Shown here piece after piece: positions 36,447 through 47,206 of a stretch of 64,000 nucleotides of DNA (its first letter is position 1; the number at the start of each line of letters is the position of its first letter). Below the pieces are notes generated by a model. That model was not told the DNA's origin. It searched no databases and was given only the letters and a program-made list of their open reading frames with translations. The DNA comes from Calliopum simillimum (lineage: Eukaryota > Arthropoda > Insecta > Diptera > Lauxaniidae), in the NCBI GenBank assembly GCA_951812925.1, contig OX638369.1, forward strand, positions 3,100,001 through 3,164,000, written 5' to 3'. The translations under genes were made by a program, and so were the position numbers.

Positions 36447-37100
36447 CATTAGTTTACAGCCAAAATCTCCGTTGAATGCTATTATTCATATTAGGTATAT
36501 GAAAAATCGGCTGTTGACTCCGAAAATCTCAAGAACCAATTTTTATGCTTAAACGTACTATATTTCAAATTAAAGGTAATTGATTTACCCATAAATATTA
36601 TTCACCTCACTTTTTTGTTGGCTTGCTAGTTTCGGAAAAATAAATTGATTTCGAAAAAAATTAAGAAAAAGTCAAAATCAACTGCAAATTTATACAAGAA
36701 AAAATCATTTTTTATAATTTTTGGTTTATCGTATTACAAACCATGTACTTATGAAGAAAGAAAATAAGACACTATATAAGATTATCGATTAAAAAATGAA
36801 AGAGTTTTATAAAATTTAATGAAGAATGATCGAATTGCATTTTTGCCAATTTTTCCATTATTTTTATTTTATTTGTCATAAATTTGTATATTAAAACTGG
36901 TTTTCTGACTTGTTTTAGAAAAACCTTTTTCCATAAAAAACTTTTAGCTTATTGTATGACCTTTTGAAAAGTGCATTTAATTTATAGAGTTAAATTGGGT
37001 TTCGCAACGTTCTGGACCTTTGAAGTTGATTTTTTACTTTTTTTTTCTAATTTTTTACTTTGGCGGTCATTTTAGTATGAAAAAGATCCTATTTACATAC
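36447..37100. repeat. diverged single arm of the 32176-33926 palindrome family
   Basis: Starts CATTAGTTTACAGCCAAAAT, like the palindrome end, and follows the same block order: GAATGC, ATGAAAAATCGGCTG, AAAGGTAATTGATTTACC, TAGTTTCGGAAAAATAAATT. The block TTTGGCGGTCATTTTAG at about 37059-37076 is inverted at about 38324-38342, on the far side of the phrase-repeat elements. Confidence 0.6.
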
Positions 37101-37320
37101 ACTTTTATATTTTTTTTTGAATTTTCGTTAAATTTGCTTTAATTTAGTATTACATTTGCCTTGTAAACTTTTTAATTTGAGGTCGAAAAAAATACTTTTC
37201 TTTGTAACACACGGATTACTAGCATGCGTTTCGATGCATATGATGTGAGCGTTTTCTACTGGAGCCTTGAAGCTGATTGTTCTTGAAAATGTTTTTTTTT
37301 GGCCTTAATTAAAAATATTA

Positions 37321-37871
37321 GTAGAGTAGAACGGGGTAATGTCGTGCAGGGGGTAATGTCGTGCACTGGCTGTTTTAGCCCAAAGAATTGAATGATTTAC
37401 CAACTGTTCGTTAGGTAGGGACCTGCTGACCTACTGAGCTTATGCATATAATACTAGCAATTTTCACCAGTTCGTCTCTACAGAGTAACCTTTTTTTCAA
37501 AACGCACGCTTTCGGGACGATAAAAGTGTTTTTTCATCGGGTCAGAAAAATAATTTTCCTTGCTGGAAAATATACCAGGTAAGTGTTTTCTGAAACGAAA
37601 TATCCTGCCAAAGAAAAGATGTATTTGGTTTTCGAAAAAATTTTGGGCTTCACCGAGTTATCGAAGTTGACCTTTAAAACGACCATTGGGGTAATGTCGT
37701 GCACATTCACTTACACAAACACAATTTCTCGCTACACAAATGTTGTTACCCATGAATGTAACCAATGAAATTATCTTTCGATCGGATGCTTACTCGTTGC
37801 ATTCGCTTAAGATGTACGGCTTTACGAGCATGTCAAAGTTGAGTGCACGACATTGCCCCGTTCTACTCTAC
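37321..37871. mobile_element. inverted-repeat element with GTAATGTCGTGCA phrase repeats, copy 2
   Basis: Begins GTAGAGTAGAACGGGGTAAT and ends ATTGCCCCGTTCTACTCTAC. It is almost the same length (551 bp) and sequence as 17419-17970, with scattered substitutions. The flanks differ from those of copy 1, so these are separate insertions rather than a segmental duplication. Confidence 0.85.
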
Positions 37872-37999
37872 ACAACATATTATGTACTTCACACTTGTAT
37901 AATAATGAATAAATACATGATAATGCTAAATCTTCTCTAATAGAATCACTACCTATCATTTCTCATACATTTTGGAACCTTTACTATACTCGGAAAACA

Positions 38000-38224
38000 A
38001 TGCACGACATAACCCCACAAATTTTGAGGGGGGTAATGTCGTGCACATTTTTTTATTCTTCACTTACACAAACACAATTTCTCGCTACACAAATGTTGTT
38101 ACACATGGATGTAACCAACGAAATTATCTTTCGATCGGATGCTTACTCGTCTCATTCGCTTGAGAGGCACGGCTTTACGAGCATGACAAAGTTGAGTGCA
38201 CGACATTGCCCCGTTCTACTCTAC
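38000..38224. mobile_element. third, partial copy of the GTAATGTCGTGCA element
   Basis: From GGGGGTAATGTCGTGCACA (about 38032) to CCCCGTTCTACTCTAC (38224) this matches the right 40 percent of copies 1 and 2, including the ACACAAATGTTGTTACAC and TTATCTTTCGATCGGATGC blocks. It lacks the left part and is preceded by an inverted phrase (TGCACGACATAACCCC, about 38000). It lies 130 bp beyond copy 2 in the same orientation. Confidence 0.75.
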
Positions 38225-38539
38225 CTATGATCAATTTACTACCAAGTTAAAGAAAATTTAATAAGGATTCCAAAAAAAAAAAAATTATATTAGAATATGT
38301 TAATATGATCTTTTTCATACTAAAATGGCCGCCAAAGTCAAAAATTAGGAAAAAAAATTAAAACATTAACTTTATTTTACCGTTTAGGAGTTATTTCATA
38401 AAATTTAATAAATCATAAAAAAACTGTTTTTATGGAATAACTCCTAAATAGTAATTATCATTTATAGATCATACCATTCCTTATAAATAGGTGTTTTTTT
38501 TTCATGCAACTCATCATTCATGAGTATTGGCACTTTAAG

Positions 38540-38770
38540 AATCAACATACTGCTATGTACACTAAAACGACACATATATGAATTACCAAGCTTTACCATT
38601 TTTCTTTGTAGAATATCTCCTAAGCTATAGGTCGTACGAAAATAGCTCTCAGGATATTTTTATAAAAAATCACTAGGGCTACAAAATTGTACTGCTCTGT
38701 TTTTCTGAAAAAGTAACCGCTTGCGAGATATTTGCAATAAACTGATTTTTGTGAACTATAACCTTGAATA
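38540..38770. repeat. diverged arm of the 11705-13100 foldback family
   Basis: AGAATATCTCCTAAGCTATA, GTCGTACGAAAAT, TTTTTATAAAAAATCA, and GAGATATTTGCAATAAACTG occur in the same order and spacing as in the reverse complement of 11870-11995. Only one arm is visible, so this is a fragment. Confidence 0.55.
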
Positions 38771-39139
38771 ACTTACGACACAGACACGAGATTTTATGAA
38801 ACTTTTGAGACAACTTTTAAAACACCATAATGAAGGTGTATACGAGTTTCCAGCTTATTATCTATCATTCCTAGATTTACCCATTTTTTTATTTTTTTTT
38901 TTTTTTTGCTTATTTGACTGGCCTAGTTGCATTAGTGGAATTACGGTCATTTAACTTAGCAAAAATGGACAAGTAGGGATGAGTAAAAGCCTATTTCAAA
39001 GTCTAAAAAAATTTAAAAAAAGAAAAAAGTGCAATGCCAAATTCTTAGTAATTTTCCGCATAAAGCTTTAAAACAAAACACCCTAATACCCGCATAAAAA
39101 TATCAATTGCGAAATTGTATATGTAAATATTCTTTTAAA

Positions 39140-39792
39140 CCCAAAGGGAAGAGAAGTGCTTCAAAACCCTTCTGAAGTACACCTTTTTCACCGATAAGCG
39201 CTTGCGCTCCGTAAGAACTATTCTTTCTTTTTAACATTGCATGTCATAGGATGTAAGCGAGAAAAAGCTTTTTTTGAAGCGCTTATTTGTAATGCTGCGG
39301 TAAGCGTTTTTTAAATAAAATTAGAAAAAAAAAAAACTGGCCGCACCAGGATTTGAATCCACGACCGTCCGTGTGATAAATAGAAACAGTTTATTTTTCT
39401 TTAGACTCTTTAGACTGATACACTAATGCCCGATGATATGAAGAGGTATTAAATTTGTGTATTAAGCACATGGTGTTTAAACTAAATTTGACATACGAAT
39501 GCTCCAACAGCCTTAAATAGAATCATTGTGCAATCAGTTTTAATTCAATTAAGCAAAAGTAAATAAATAAGAGAAAAGATAATAGAAAAGTGAAATAAAA
39601 AAGGTTGAATAAAAAATATTTTCATAAAAAATAAAAAAATAAAAATAGAGAAAATAAACAACAAAGTTAAAAAAAAAATCACCCAGGCTGGGTTCAAACC
39701 CATGTTCATTGTGAAAGTGCTTCTAAATTTCTATGGGAACACGCACTTTTGAAGTGCTTGGATCAGAAGCGCTAGAAATTTTTCCTATTGCG
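39140..39792. mobile_element. inverted-repeat element with tRNA-like segments, copy 2
   Basis: Homologous to 28951-29595 along its length: CCCAAAGGGAAGAGAAGTGC at the left, the GGATTTGAATCC B-box-like motif, CTGGGTTCAAACCCATG, then GCGCTAGAAATTTTTCC at the right. The outermost right bases are mutated (ATTGCG rather than TTGGGTA). Divergence from copy 1 is clear but moderate. Confidence 0.7.
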
Positions 39793-41216
39793 AACTTAAT
39801 TATTGCTCCATGTGTGTGTGTAACCAGCCATTAGTGCACGCTGCCACTGCTGGTAAATTAAACTCAATTATGTTAATCTTTTTAGCTGATTGCATCGATA
39901 GGTCAGAGCTCAAATTAAAATCTGCTTTCAGCACTAGTTACGCGCGCCAACGACAAATATTCCAAAATAAATGTAGGTATATAATAGATGTAGAATACGT
40001 TTGAACGCTAAATTGAGTTAACTTCCCAAATGCTTTTTGTTTTGCAAATCATGACAGTTCGACAATCGCAATAATGGAGTGTCAGTTACATTATTGGCAG
40101 TAAAATTGCTGATAAGACCAAATCATATTCTCTATTTTGTTAGCAATTTATCGTGGCTTAGTGTGGTGCTGAAAAGTTATTTTGTGGATTATGTTTGGAA
40201 ATTTGTTAACAAAATGAAATTCTAGCCTTATAAAAGTTTTCACCATATTTTAAATATTTTATGAAAAATCTAACAATAAGCAAAGGATCATATTTATGTG
40301 ATTGACAGATAATTTTAATGAGTAATTGTCAATTAAAATGAAAAATAAAGTTTTTGAGAAATGTAACATATTTTATAATATTTTATAATTTTCGGATTTG
40401 GGATCACCCTGTGAGATCTCGAGGATATAAAGCTACGTTTTTCTAACACGTTTTCATATCTATTTGCTATTGAATATGACCTAATTGCTTCCAATCGCAA
40501 AGAAAACGTGGATCCGACGTTGAAAAATTCAAACGGGACATAAATGTCCAGATGCACACTGCGTTGGCCCATGGACAAAAATCAAAATTTTTTTTGTGAT
40601 TTGAAACCTAACAATATTCGTATCAGTCGACAGGTAATTGCAGCAATCAAATCAAAACAAAAAATGTAGTGGAAAACTCAGTTTTGGTCACGATGTGACA
40701 CTTCAAAGTTGAGATATTTTTCAAAAAAAAAAATCATGTTTTGTTCAATTCGTTTTGGGTTTTCTTAAACAAATAATTATTAAAAATTTGTGTTTTGGTT
40801 AAATTAAGCGAAGTAAAGTTTTTTATTATAAATAATAATTGAGTAAACAAATAAAGTTAAAAATTTTTAGAAAATATATAATTTGATATATATCCTAGTG
40901 ATTTTAATATATGATATTATCAAATGAAAAACTTCAGAAATTAAAAAATTTCAATGACAAGAACAAAAAAAAAAAAACAAATCCTATAAAAATAAGTCCC
41001 GTGTTTTTTCTTTAGTCTAATAGTTCGAATTCTATGTAACCAGGAACTGCAAATACCTTTTCCTACTTCGTCCTACAATTATTTTTTATTTTTTTTGAAA
41101 AAATGCTTAAAATGAAAAATTTACATGAAATATAAAATTTATGTTCACAAGCTATTTTGTTTTTATTAAAACAAATGGTCTGTACAAAAAAGACTGTTCC
41201 TACTACGTTTATTTCA
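39793..41216. other. intergenic, no gene recognised
   Basis: AT-rich. AAACGGGACATAAATGTCC near 40532-40550 resembles the AAACGGGGCATATATGTCCC block near 7438-7457 of the TTAA-bounded element, so a remnant of that family may be present. No coding evidence. Confidence 0.4.
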
Positions 41217-42570
41217 TCTATACTATTTATATAAAATTGCTTATATGAAAACCCTATGTAACGATTTGGTGCAAAATATACCGAACCGATTTTAATATTT
41301 TTTTTTTAAAACCTTCTACGTGTAATAACAAACGGGATTGTATACTTATTTTTTTGGTTTTTATAAGATAAACCTTTCTTTTTTTAGTATGAAGTTGTTG
41401 AAAAAAGAAATTCAATGCTTGCATAAAAATGATCGTTTGCATTTCAGTCGCTATAGCTTACTGCGCCATGAGTAATGTGTTGTTGTTGTTGTCTTTTCCG
41501 TCTCTTTCATTAACTGTTTTTTTTTATTCTTGATGTTGTGTTGTTGATGAGAGCAAAAATGAGAGTGATTTCGTCAGTGATGCCACCTCAATATTTTCAA
41601 TATTTTTGGATTTTTAACGATGTTTTACATGTTTTTCAATATTTTTCAATTCCTTTTGACTTTTTTCAATATTTTAGATGTTTAACGAAACACTTGGACT
41701 TTGACCGATTTCTTCGATGTACATATTTCACTATTTTTCGAAACTTTTGATTTTGTTTCGATATATTGGATGTTTTGTTTTTAGACTTTTCCCGATTTCT
41801 TCAATGTGTTTCAATATTTTTCAAAACTTTTGGGCTTATACCGATATATAGGATGTTTTTCGATTTTTTTTTGTAATTTTACCCATATTTTGGATGTTTT
41901 TCGATAAACTTAAACTTTTGCCGATTTCTTCAATGTGTTTCAATATTTTTCAAAACTTTCGGACCTTTAGCGATATATAGGATGTTTTTCGACGTTTTTG
42001 GACTTTAACCGATATTTTGGATGTTTTTCTATAAACTTTGACTTTACCGGTTTCTTCGTTGTGTTTCAATATTTTCCGAAACTTTTGGACCCTTTTTCGA
42101 TATATTGAATATTTTTCGATTTATGTATTTAGACTTTCACCGATTTCTTCAATGTTTTCCATTAATTTTGAACTTTTACCGATATGTAGGATGTTTTTCG
42201 AAACTTTTGGACTTTTACTGATATTTTGGATGTTTTTCGTTATATTTGGACTTTTACCTATACTTTAGATGTTCTTCTATACTTTTAAACTTTTGCGATA
42301 TTTTTGATGTTTTTCGATACATTTGGGCTTTTACCGATATTTTAGATATTTTTCAATATTTTTCAAAACTTTTGGACATTTACCGATATTTTGGACGTTT
42401 TTCCATAAACTTGAACTCTTACCGATTTCTTCAATGTATTTTTTAATATTTTGCGATACTTCTGTTTGTGGCAAATTGTTTTAAAAAATAAAAAAAAGTT
42501 TTCGTTATTAGCTTTTTTGTGCAATCTGGCTTTTTATTAAAACCCGTGCAACGCCGGGTAAAACAGCTAG
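41217..42570 (+). mobile_element. nonautonomous Helitron (1354 bp)
   Basis: The 5' end TCTATACTATTTATATAAAA is the classic insect Helitron start, beginning TC directly after an A (41216). The 3' end has a GC-rich hairpin ACCCG-TGCAACGC-CGGGT-type at 42542-42559, then AAAACAG and CTAG, directly followed by T (42571). Insertion between A and T with no duplication and a 3' hairpin plus CTRR are the diagnostic Helitron traits. There is no Rep/helicase; the interior is mostly minisatellite. Confidence 0.85.
41588..42470 (+). repeat. irregular minisatellite inside the Helitron
   Basis: Short units such as GGATGTTTTTCGATA, ACTTTTACCGATATTTT, CGATTTCTTCAATGTGTTTC and AATATTTTTCAAAACTTTTG recur in varying order. 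The T-rich frames translate to Phe-rich repeats and are not genes. Confidence 0.8.
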
Positions 42571-44424
42571 TTTGTTACATTTAACATTACTTTTTCATCA
42601 TCGTTATACATGGGGCTTAAGAAAATCGTCCTAAATACCTTGTTTTTATCAAAACTATAAAGGTTTTTCCAAGAATTTTGATGAAAATAATCAAAAAGTA
42701 TAGCCATTTTAAAAATGTTTCCTTCCTAATCATTCAGTAAATAAAAAAAATCGGAAAATATGTACTTATGTATATCACGAAATTCAAGAATTTGATTGAT
42801 CTGAATAGTTTTCTGTTGAAGATATATTGGTGGGGCCTAAAAAATATATGTTCTTTGCATTAATTTATATAAAACTTTCGTACTCGAATATCTCAATAGT
42901 AAAAAATAAGCCTACCATTATAAAAAGAATTAGCGCTCTGAACACAGAATAATAAACAAAAAACAATTTTTTTTTTAAATTAGCCGTGTTCATTGAAAAA
43001 AACTTTACAAATATTTATAAAGTCTTTTTTTTAACGAACACGGCTAATAAATCAAAATTTAGTTTTCATACATGAAAAAGTTAGAACGAAACATTTTAAA
43101 ATTCTAAAAATTACTAAAAATTACTAAAAATGTTGATGAAATGATTTTAATGACACTAGACGCCAATCTCTCTTAATTTAACTGGTAACATTTCAATAGT
43201 TTGACATTATTCTTTTTTATACTTATCATATTTTTTTTTTTTTTTGTAATTTGTTTCAGGTCTCAGCATATTTCTTCTTCTTACTCAGATGTGTACTTTT
43301 AAGATTGGGCACCTTAGTTGAACTTTTCATTATGTTTACTGCAAGACGAAATATAATCCTTGTCTGTGAAGTTTTAGAAGATACTTTGCTATTCGACTAT
43401 ACTTACTGTAACTTGAATTTCCCTAATACAACTCTCAGCAAAATGAAATGAAAACTTGTGTTTTATTTTTTTGTTAATTTTTCCAATATATGTTTTTGTC
43501 TTTTATTTGTAATCATTTACATTTTATTTTTCCCTTTTTAATCAAAGAAAAAAAAAGTCTTTGGTTTTCCTTAATTTATGCATAAATACAATTGTTTATG
43601 TATATATTATATTATATATATATGTGTGTAGTATATTAGATGCACTATATTTAGTTATTTTTATACCTATTATTATAAATAATGGTAGTTTTTTTTTTTT
43701 GTATGTTTTTTAATTACAAATTACATTTACGTTATTACAAGTGGCTTAAACATTAACTTACTTCAAGATAGAACAGTAGAATGTAAAATGTAACGGAATG
43801 TGTAAATTACTTGGAAATGGCAAGATAAATGGGGGAATGGAAAACTGAGCGAAATTGGTGATTGCTGTGAAAAGTAAGAGCAACGAATAATTTCTTTAGT
43901 TTTGAGTAAAGTCATGTTCAAAATCGTAGTTGTTTATTTTTTGCTTAATTTCAAGCTCTAGATAGCAGGAAATTGCTATCGGCAATATAATTTGGATAAA
44001 CTTGAACCAACCTATTTTTTTAACAGATCAATTTATAGCATTTATAAAAATTGATTATATGAAAATAGTAGATAAAGCTTTTGCGTAAAATATAAAAAGT
44101 CAATATTTTATTTTATGCAGGATTGGAGGAACGGAAACGATTCGTTTATTTAAAATTTTGATTTCAATGGTAGAAAGAACTGTGAACGAAAGTTCAGTAG
44201 TGTAAAATACTATAAAGAAAATGTGAAATTTGCCCTTAACATTTTGTTGGAAAAAAAAAAGAAACGCGAAACAAGCGCTCCGAGTATATCCTTTAGAGAT
44301 TAGAAGTATCATCAGTAATGACCAATATGTTGTGAAATTTTTTCTTTTTGATTGGACGTTTTAGAAGATAAAATTCATATTTATATTTAACATACTCACA
44401 AAAAATAGAATATAAAATTAATAA
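42571..44424. other. intergenic, no gene recognised
   Basis: AT-rich. A small hairpin TTAGCCGTGTTC/GAACACGGCTAA lies at 42980-43047 and TA repeats at about 43600-43625. No coding evidence. Confidence 0.4.
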
Positions 44425-44659
44425 AAAAATTCATTGAATTTGAGCCGAGAACAGCATACATTGACTATATGAATCATTTCATAAAATATAAGAAATAAAT
44501 TCATAAATTTTTATTTTATTTTTCAAAAAATAAAAAAATTTTTTATTTTTATTTTATTTTTCAAAAAATAAAAAAATTTATAAATTTCGTTATTATATTT
44601 TATGAAATGATTCATATAGTCAATGAATGCTGTTCTCGGCTCAAATTCAATGAATTTTT
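44425..44659. mobile_element. 235-bp near-perfect hairpin (MITE)
   Basis: AAAAATTCATTGAATTTGAG at the left mirrors CTCAAATTCAATGAATTTTT at the right, and pairing continues inward through GCCGAGAACAGCAT and ATGATTCATTTCATAAAAT-like blocks (one mismatch noted). The centre is a duplicated TTTTATTTTATTTTTC/AAAAAATAAAAA stretch. It would extrude as a cruciform. Confidence 0.8.
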
Positions 44660-45402
44660 CATTGAAATTATGTTGTTTTTTTTTGTGTGTACTGTAATAC
44701 GTAATACAAAAAACGACATGTCTTCACGGTGGAACTGGAAATATTACTTAAATTCTCTTTTTGAAATTGTATGTGAATAGAAATTTTTTTTTTCTTTAAT
44801 AATTTATTAAATAAATAAACGTTTCTTACAGCAAGTCATTTCTACGAATCATCACACGGTGAGAACTTTGAGCTTAAAACAAACTCAAACCAAATAATCA
44901 ACTCCTAATGTGCTTGTTTATCAAAAAAGTAAATATGCCCGTTTGTGCTTAAATTCAAGAACTCTCGTACTTGCTTATCAGAAAAATAGATAAGCTCATT
45001 TGCTTTTAAGTAAAAGGATTTTTTCAAAATATGCAAGAAATATCATTTCATTGTCAAAAATCAATGCACCAAATTGTCCATAGAAACAACTCAGTATGTC
45101 ATAACATCCAATTATGGAATGTCATCAGAAGGTACTCTGCCACAAATACCAAATTTGTCTGTCGACCTGAAATTATTTAAGCAATAGTTGACATAAGAAT
45201 ATTGAGGATCATAAATACACGATTGGGAATATTGGACCTTGGTATCATGCACAAATGCAAATATTTATTTTTTTGATGAACATGTACAAAATACCATGCA
45301 ATTTATATTATGCGCATATTTGAACTCAAATCGCAAATAAGTTAAGCTTATTTTGGAATAATTTTGTGCTATATTGAGCTCAATTCTGAATATTTCATTT
45401 AA

Positions 45403-45736
45403 CCCTTTCGACCCGAAAAAAAACTGTGGGCTTCACAATATTTGTGATGGGTCAACCTTAGAAACTTAATTTAAGTAAAATTTTTGACCGTCTCAAAATT
45501 CAAATTTTAACCGCCAGAACCGCTTCCGGGGTATACTCCCAACATATGTTTTTGAGATTTGAATTTTTGGAATATAAAATCCTTGGAGTGGTTATAAGAA
45601 AAAACAGTGTTTACTAAAAATTGTATTAAATTTATTAATTCATTCAATTTAAGTGACATAAATTACTGAGTTATGTATGTAAAATTTATTTATTTAAAAT
45701 TTTTTGGGATATATTGTCCCAACCGGTTCGAAAGGG
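45403..45736. mobile_element. TTAA-bounded inverted-repeat element (334 bp)
   Basis: TTAA at 45399-45402 then CCCTTTCGACCCG; CCGGTTCGAAAGGG then TTAA at 45737-45740. Imperfect repeats of about 14 bp. Noncoding. Fits the piggyBac-like nonautonomous pattern also seen at 7426 and 53364. Confidence 0.65.
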
Positions 45737-45740
45737 TTAA

Positions 45741-47206
45741 GAACGATTTGGGAAAATCTTTTTCTCGTCGCTCATACATCGTACAATGTTATTTAAGTTC
45801 ATGAGATAAATAAATCGTAACATGTATTAATATTATTGCTTCAAATAAAACTTTACCCATAACTAGACCAAATTGCTTGCTCTTACGATGTAATGAGGAT
45901 TTATTTCATTTCGAAACTTAAGATTTTTACATTTTTGTTCTGTTGCTTTTGCTTTGGGAGTTTTTTTTTTCTACATACGGTTTTTCAAAAATGTTGGATT
46001 CATATTTTATTGACATTTCGTACAAATTTGTTACATTGGAAAAAATTTAATTTCACATATAATTTTTTCCTCTGTTTTCACTTGTTTTACGTACAAAAAA
46101 TCTATCTTTTCTTAAGAGCGGGATTATGCTTATGATTAAATTAGCTTTTTTTTCTTTCACTAGCTCAGATTTATGTGTTTCTGGCAAGTTCTTTAATTTT
46201 ATTTATTTTTATGTTACATGCATAATTTAGCTTTGAGTATGAATTGTTGAAACAGAACAAAAGACATCTGCTATTCTATATAAAAATAATTTTTTCTCTT
46301 AGTTGTTCTTATGACTTAATACCTTTTATTTTTAATTATGATTACACTTAATATTTAGAACATAAACTTTTTACACTATTAAACGCTATGGAATATAAGT
46401 TTTTTTTTTGTATAAAATTTTTAACATCTGTGAAAGTGTTAAACAAAGTTTTTAAAAAAATTTGCTCTTTTATATAGAAATATTTAAATTAAAGTCTTAG
46501 CATATCTAATAGGAATCAAAAAATTCACACGAATCTTCTTATGAGTATACATTTTCATATGATATTTTATTGTAGAATTTATTTTTTGTGAAAAAACGAA
46601 AAAATAAAAAAAAATTATCGAGAAATAATACTTTATATATTTTACTAACAAAAAAAAAAAAAAAAAAAAAAAAATCATTATTTCGTCTTAACTTACGCTT
46701 AGTTGACGCTTGAAGTTGAAGCTGATTCTCAATTCATGTAGTTTTTAAGCATTTGAGAACTAATGGAATTATACTGAATTCTTTTTTTTTATAATTTTTA
46801 AATTTTTTTTTAAATTCTTGATATTTTTTTTTACACAAAGATGAAACACGTCAATGATTTTTAATTTAGAACTAATTTCTTCAACTTTTTTCTATTTACA
46901 CCTTGCATCTAATTACCTAAAAGTATACTTCATAATTTTTTTTATTTTGTATTTCACATTTTTGTTTTTGTTTTTATTATCTCTTTTTCACACACTATCA
47001 CAATTTTTTATTATTTCTCGCCACATTTTTATTCAGCTCTTTACTTTTTTTGTTTTTCTTTTTTGTTTCTTCAGTACAAATTTATTTCTTGTTTGTTTAT
47101 CTCAAAATTAAAAAGTTTTATAAAAAAATAACGTAAAATAAATAAAAAAAAATTGTACAAAAAAATATTTACATTATTCCCTTTGCTTTAGTCAAAAGCC
47201 CTTCGT
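45741..47206. other. AT-rich region downstream of the kekkon gene, probably including its 3' UTR
   Basis: Extremely T-rich on the plus strand, hence A-rich in the sense of the minus-strand gene, with a 25-base A-run at 46650-46674. Several TTTATT sites (for example 46936-46975 and about 47026) would be AATAAA polyadenylation signals on the minus strand, but I cannot choose one. Short frames here are low-complexity. Confidence 0.4.

Noticed and set aside
42038..42446. Phe-rich frames
   Set aside because: Minisatellite inside a Helitron.
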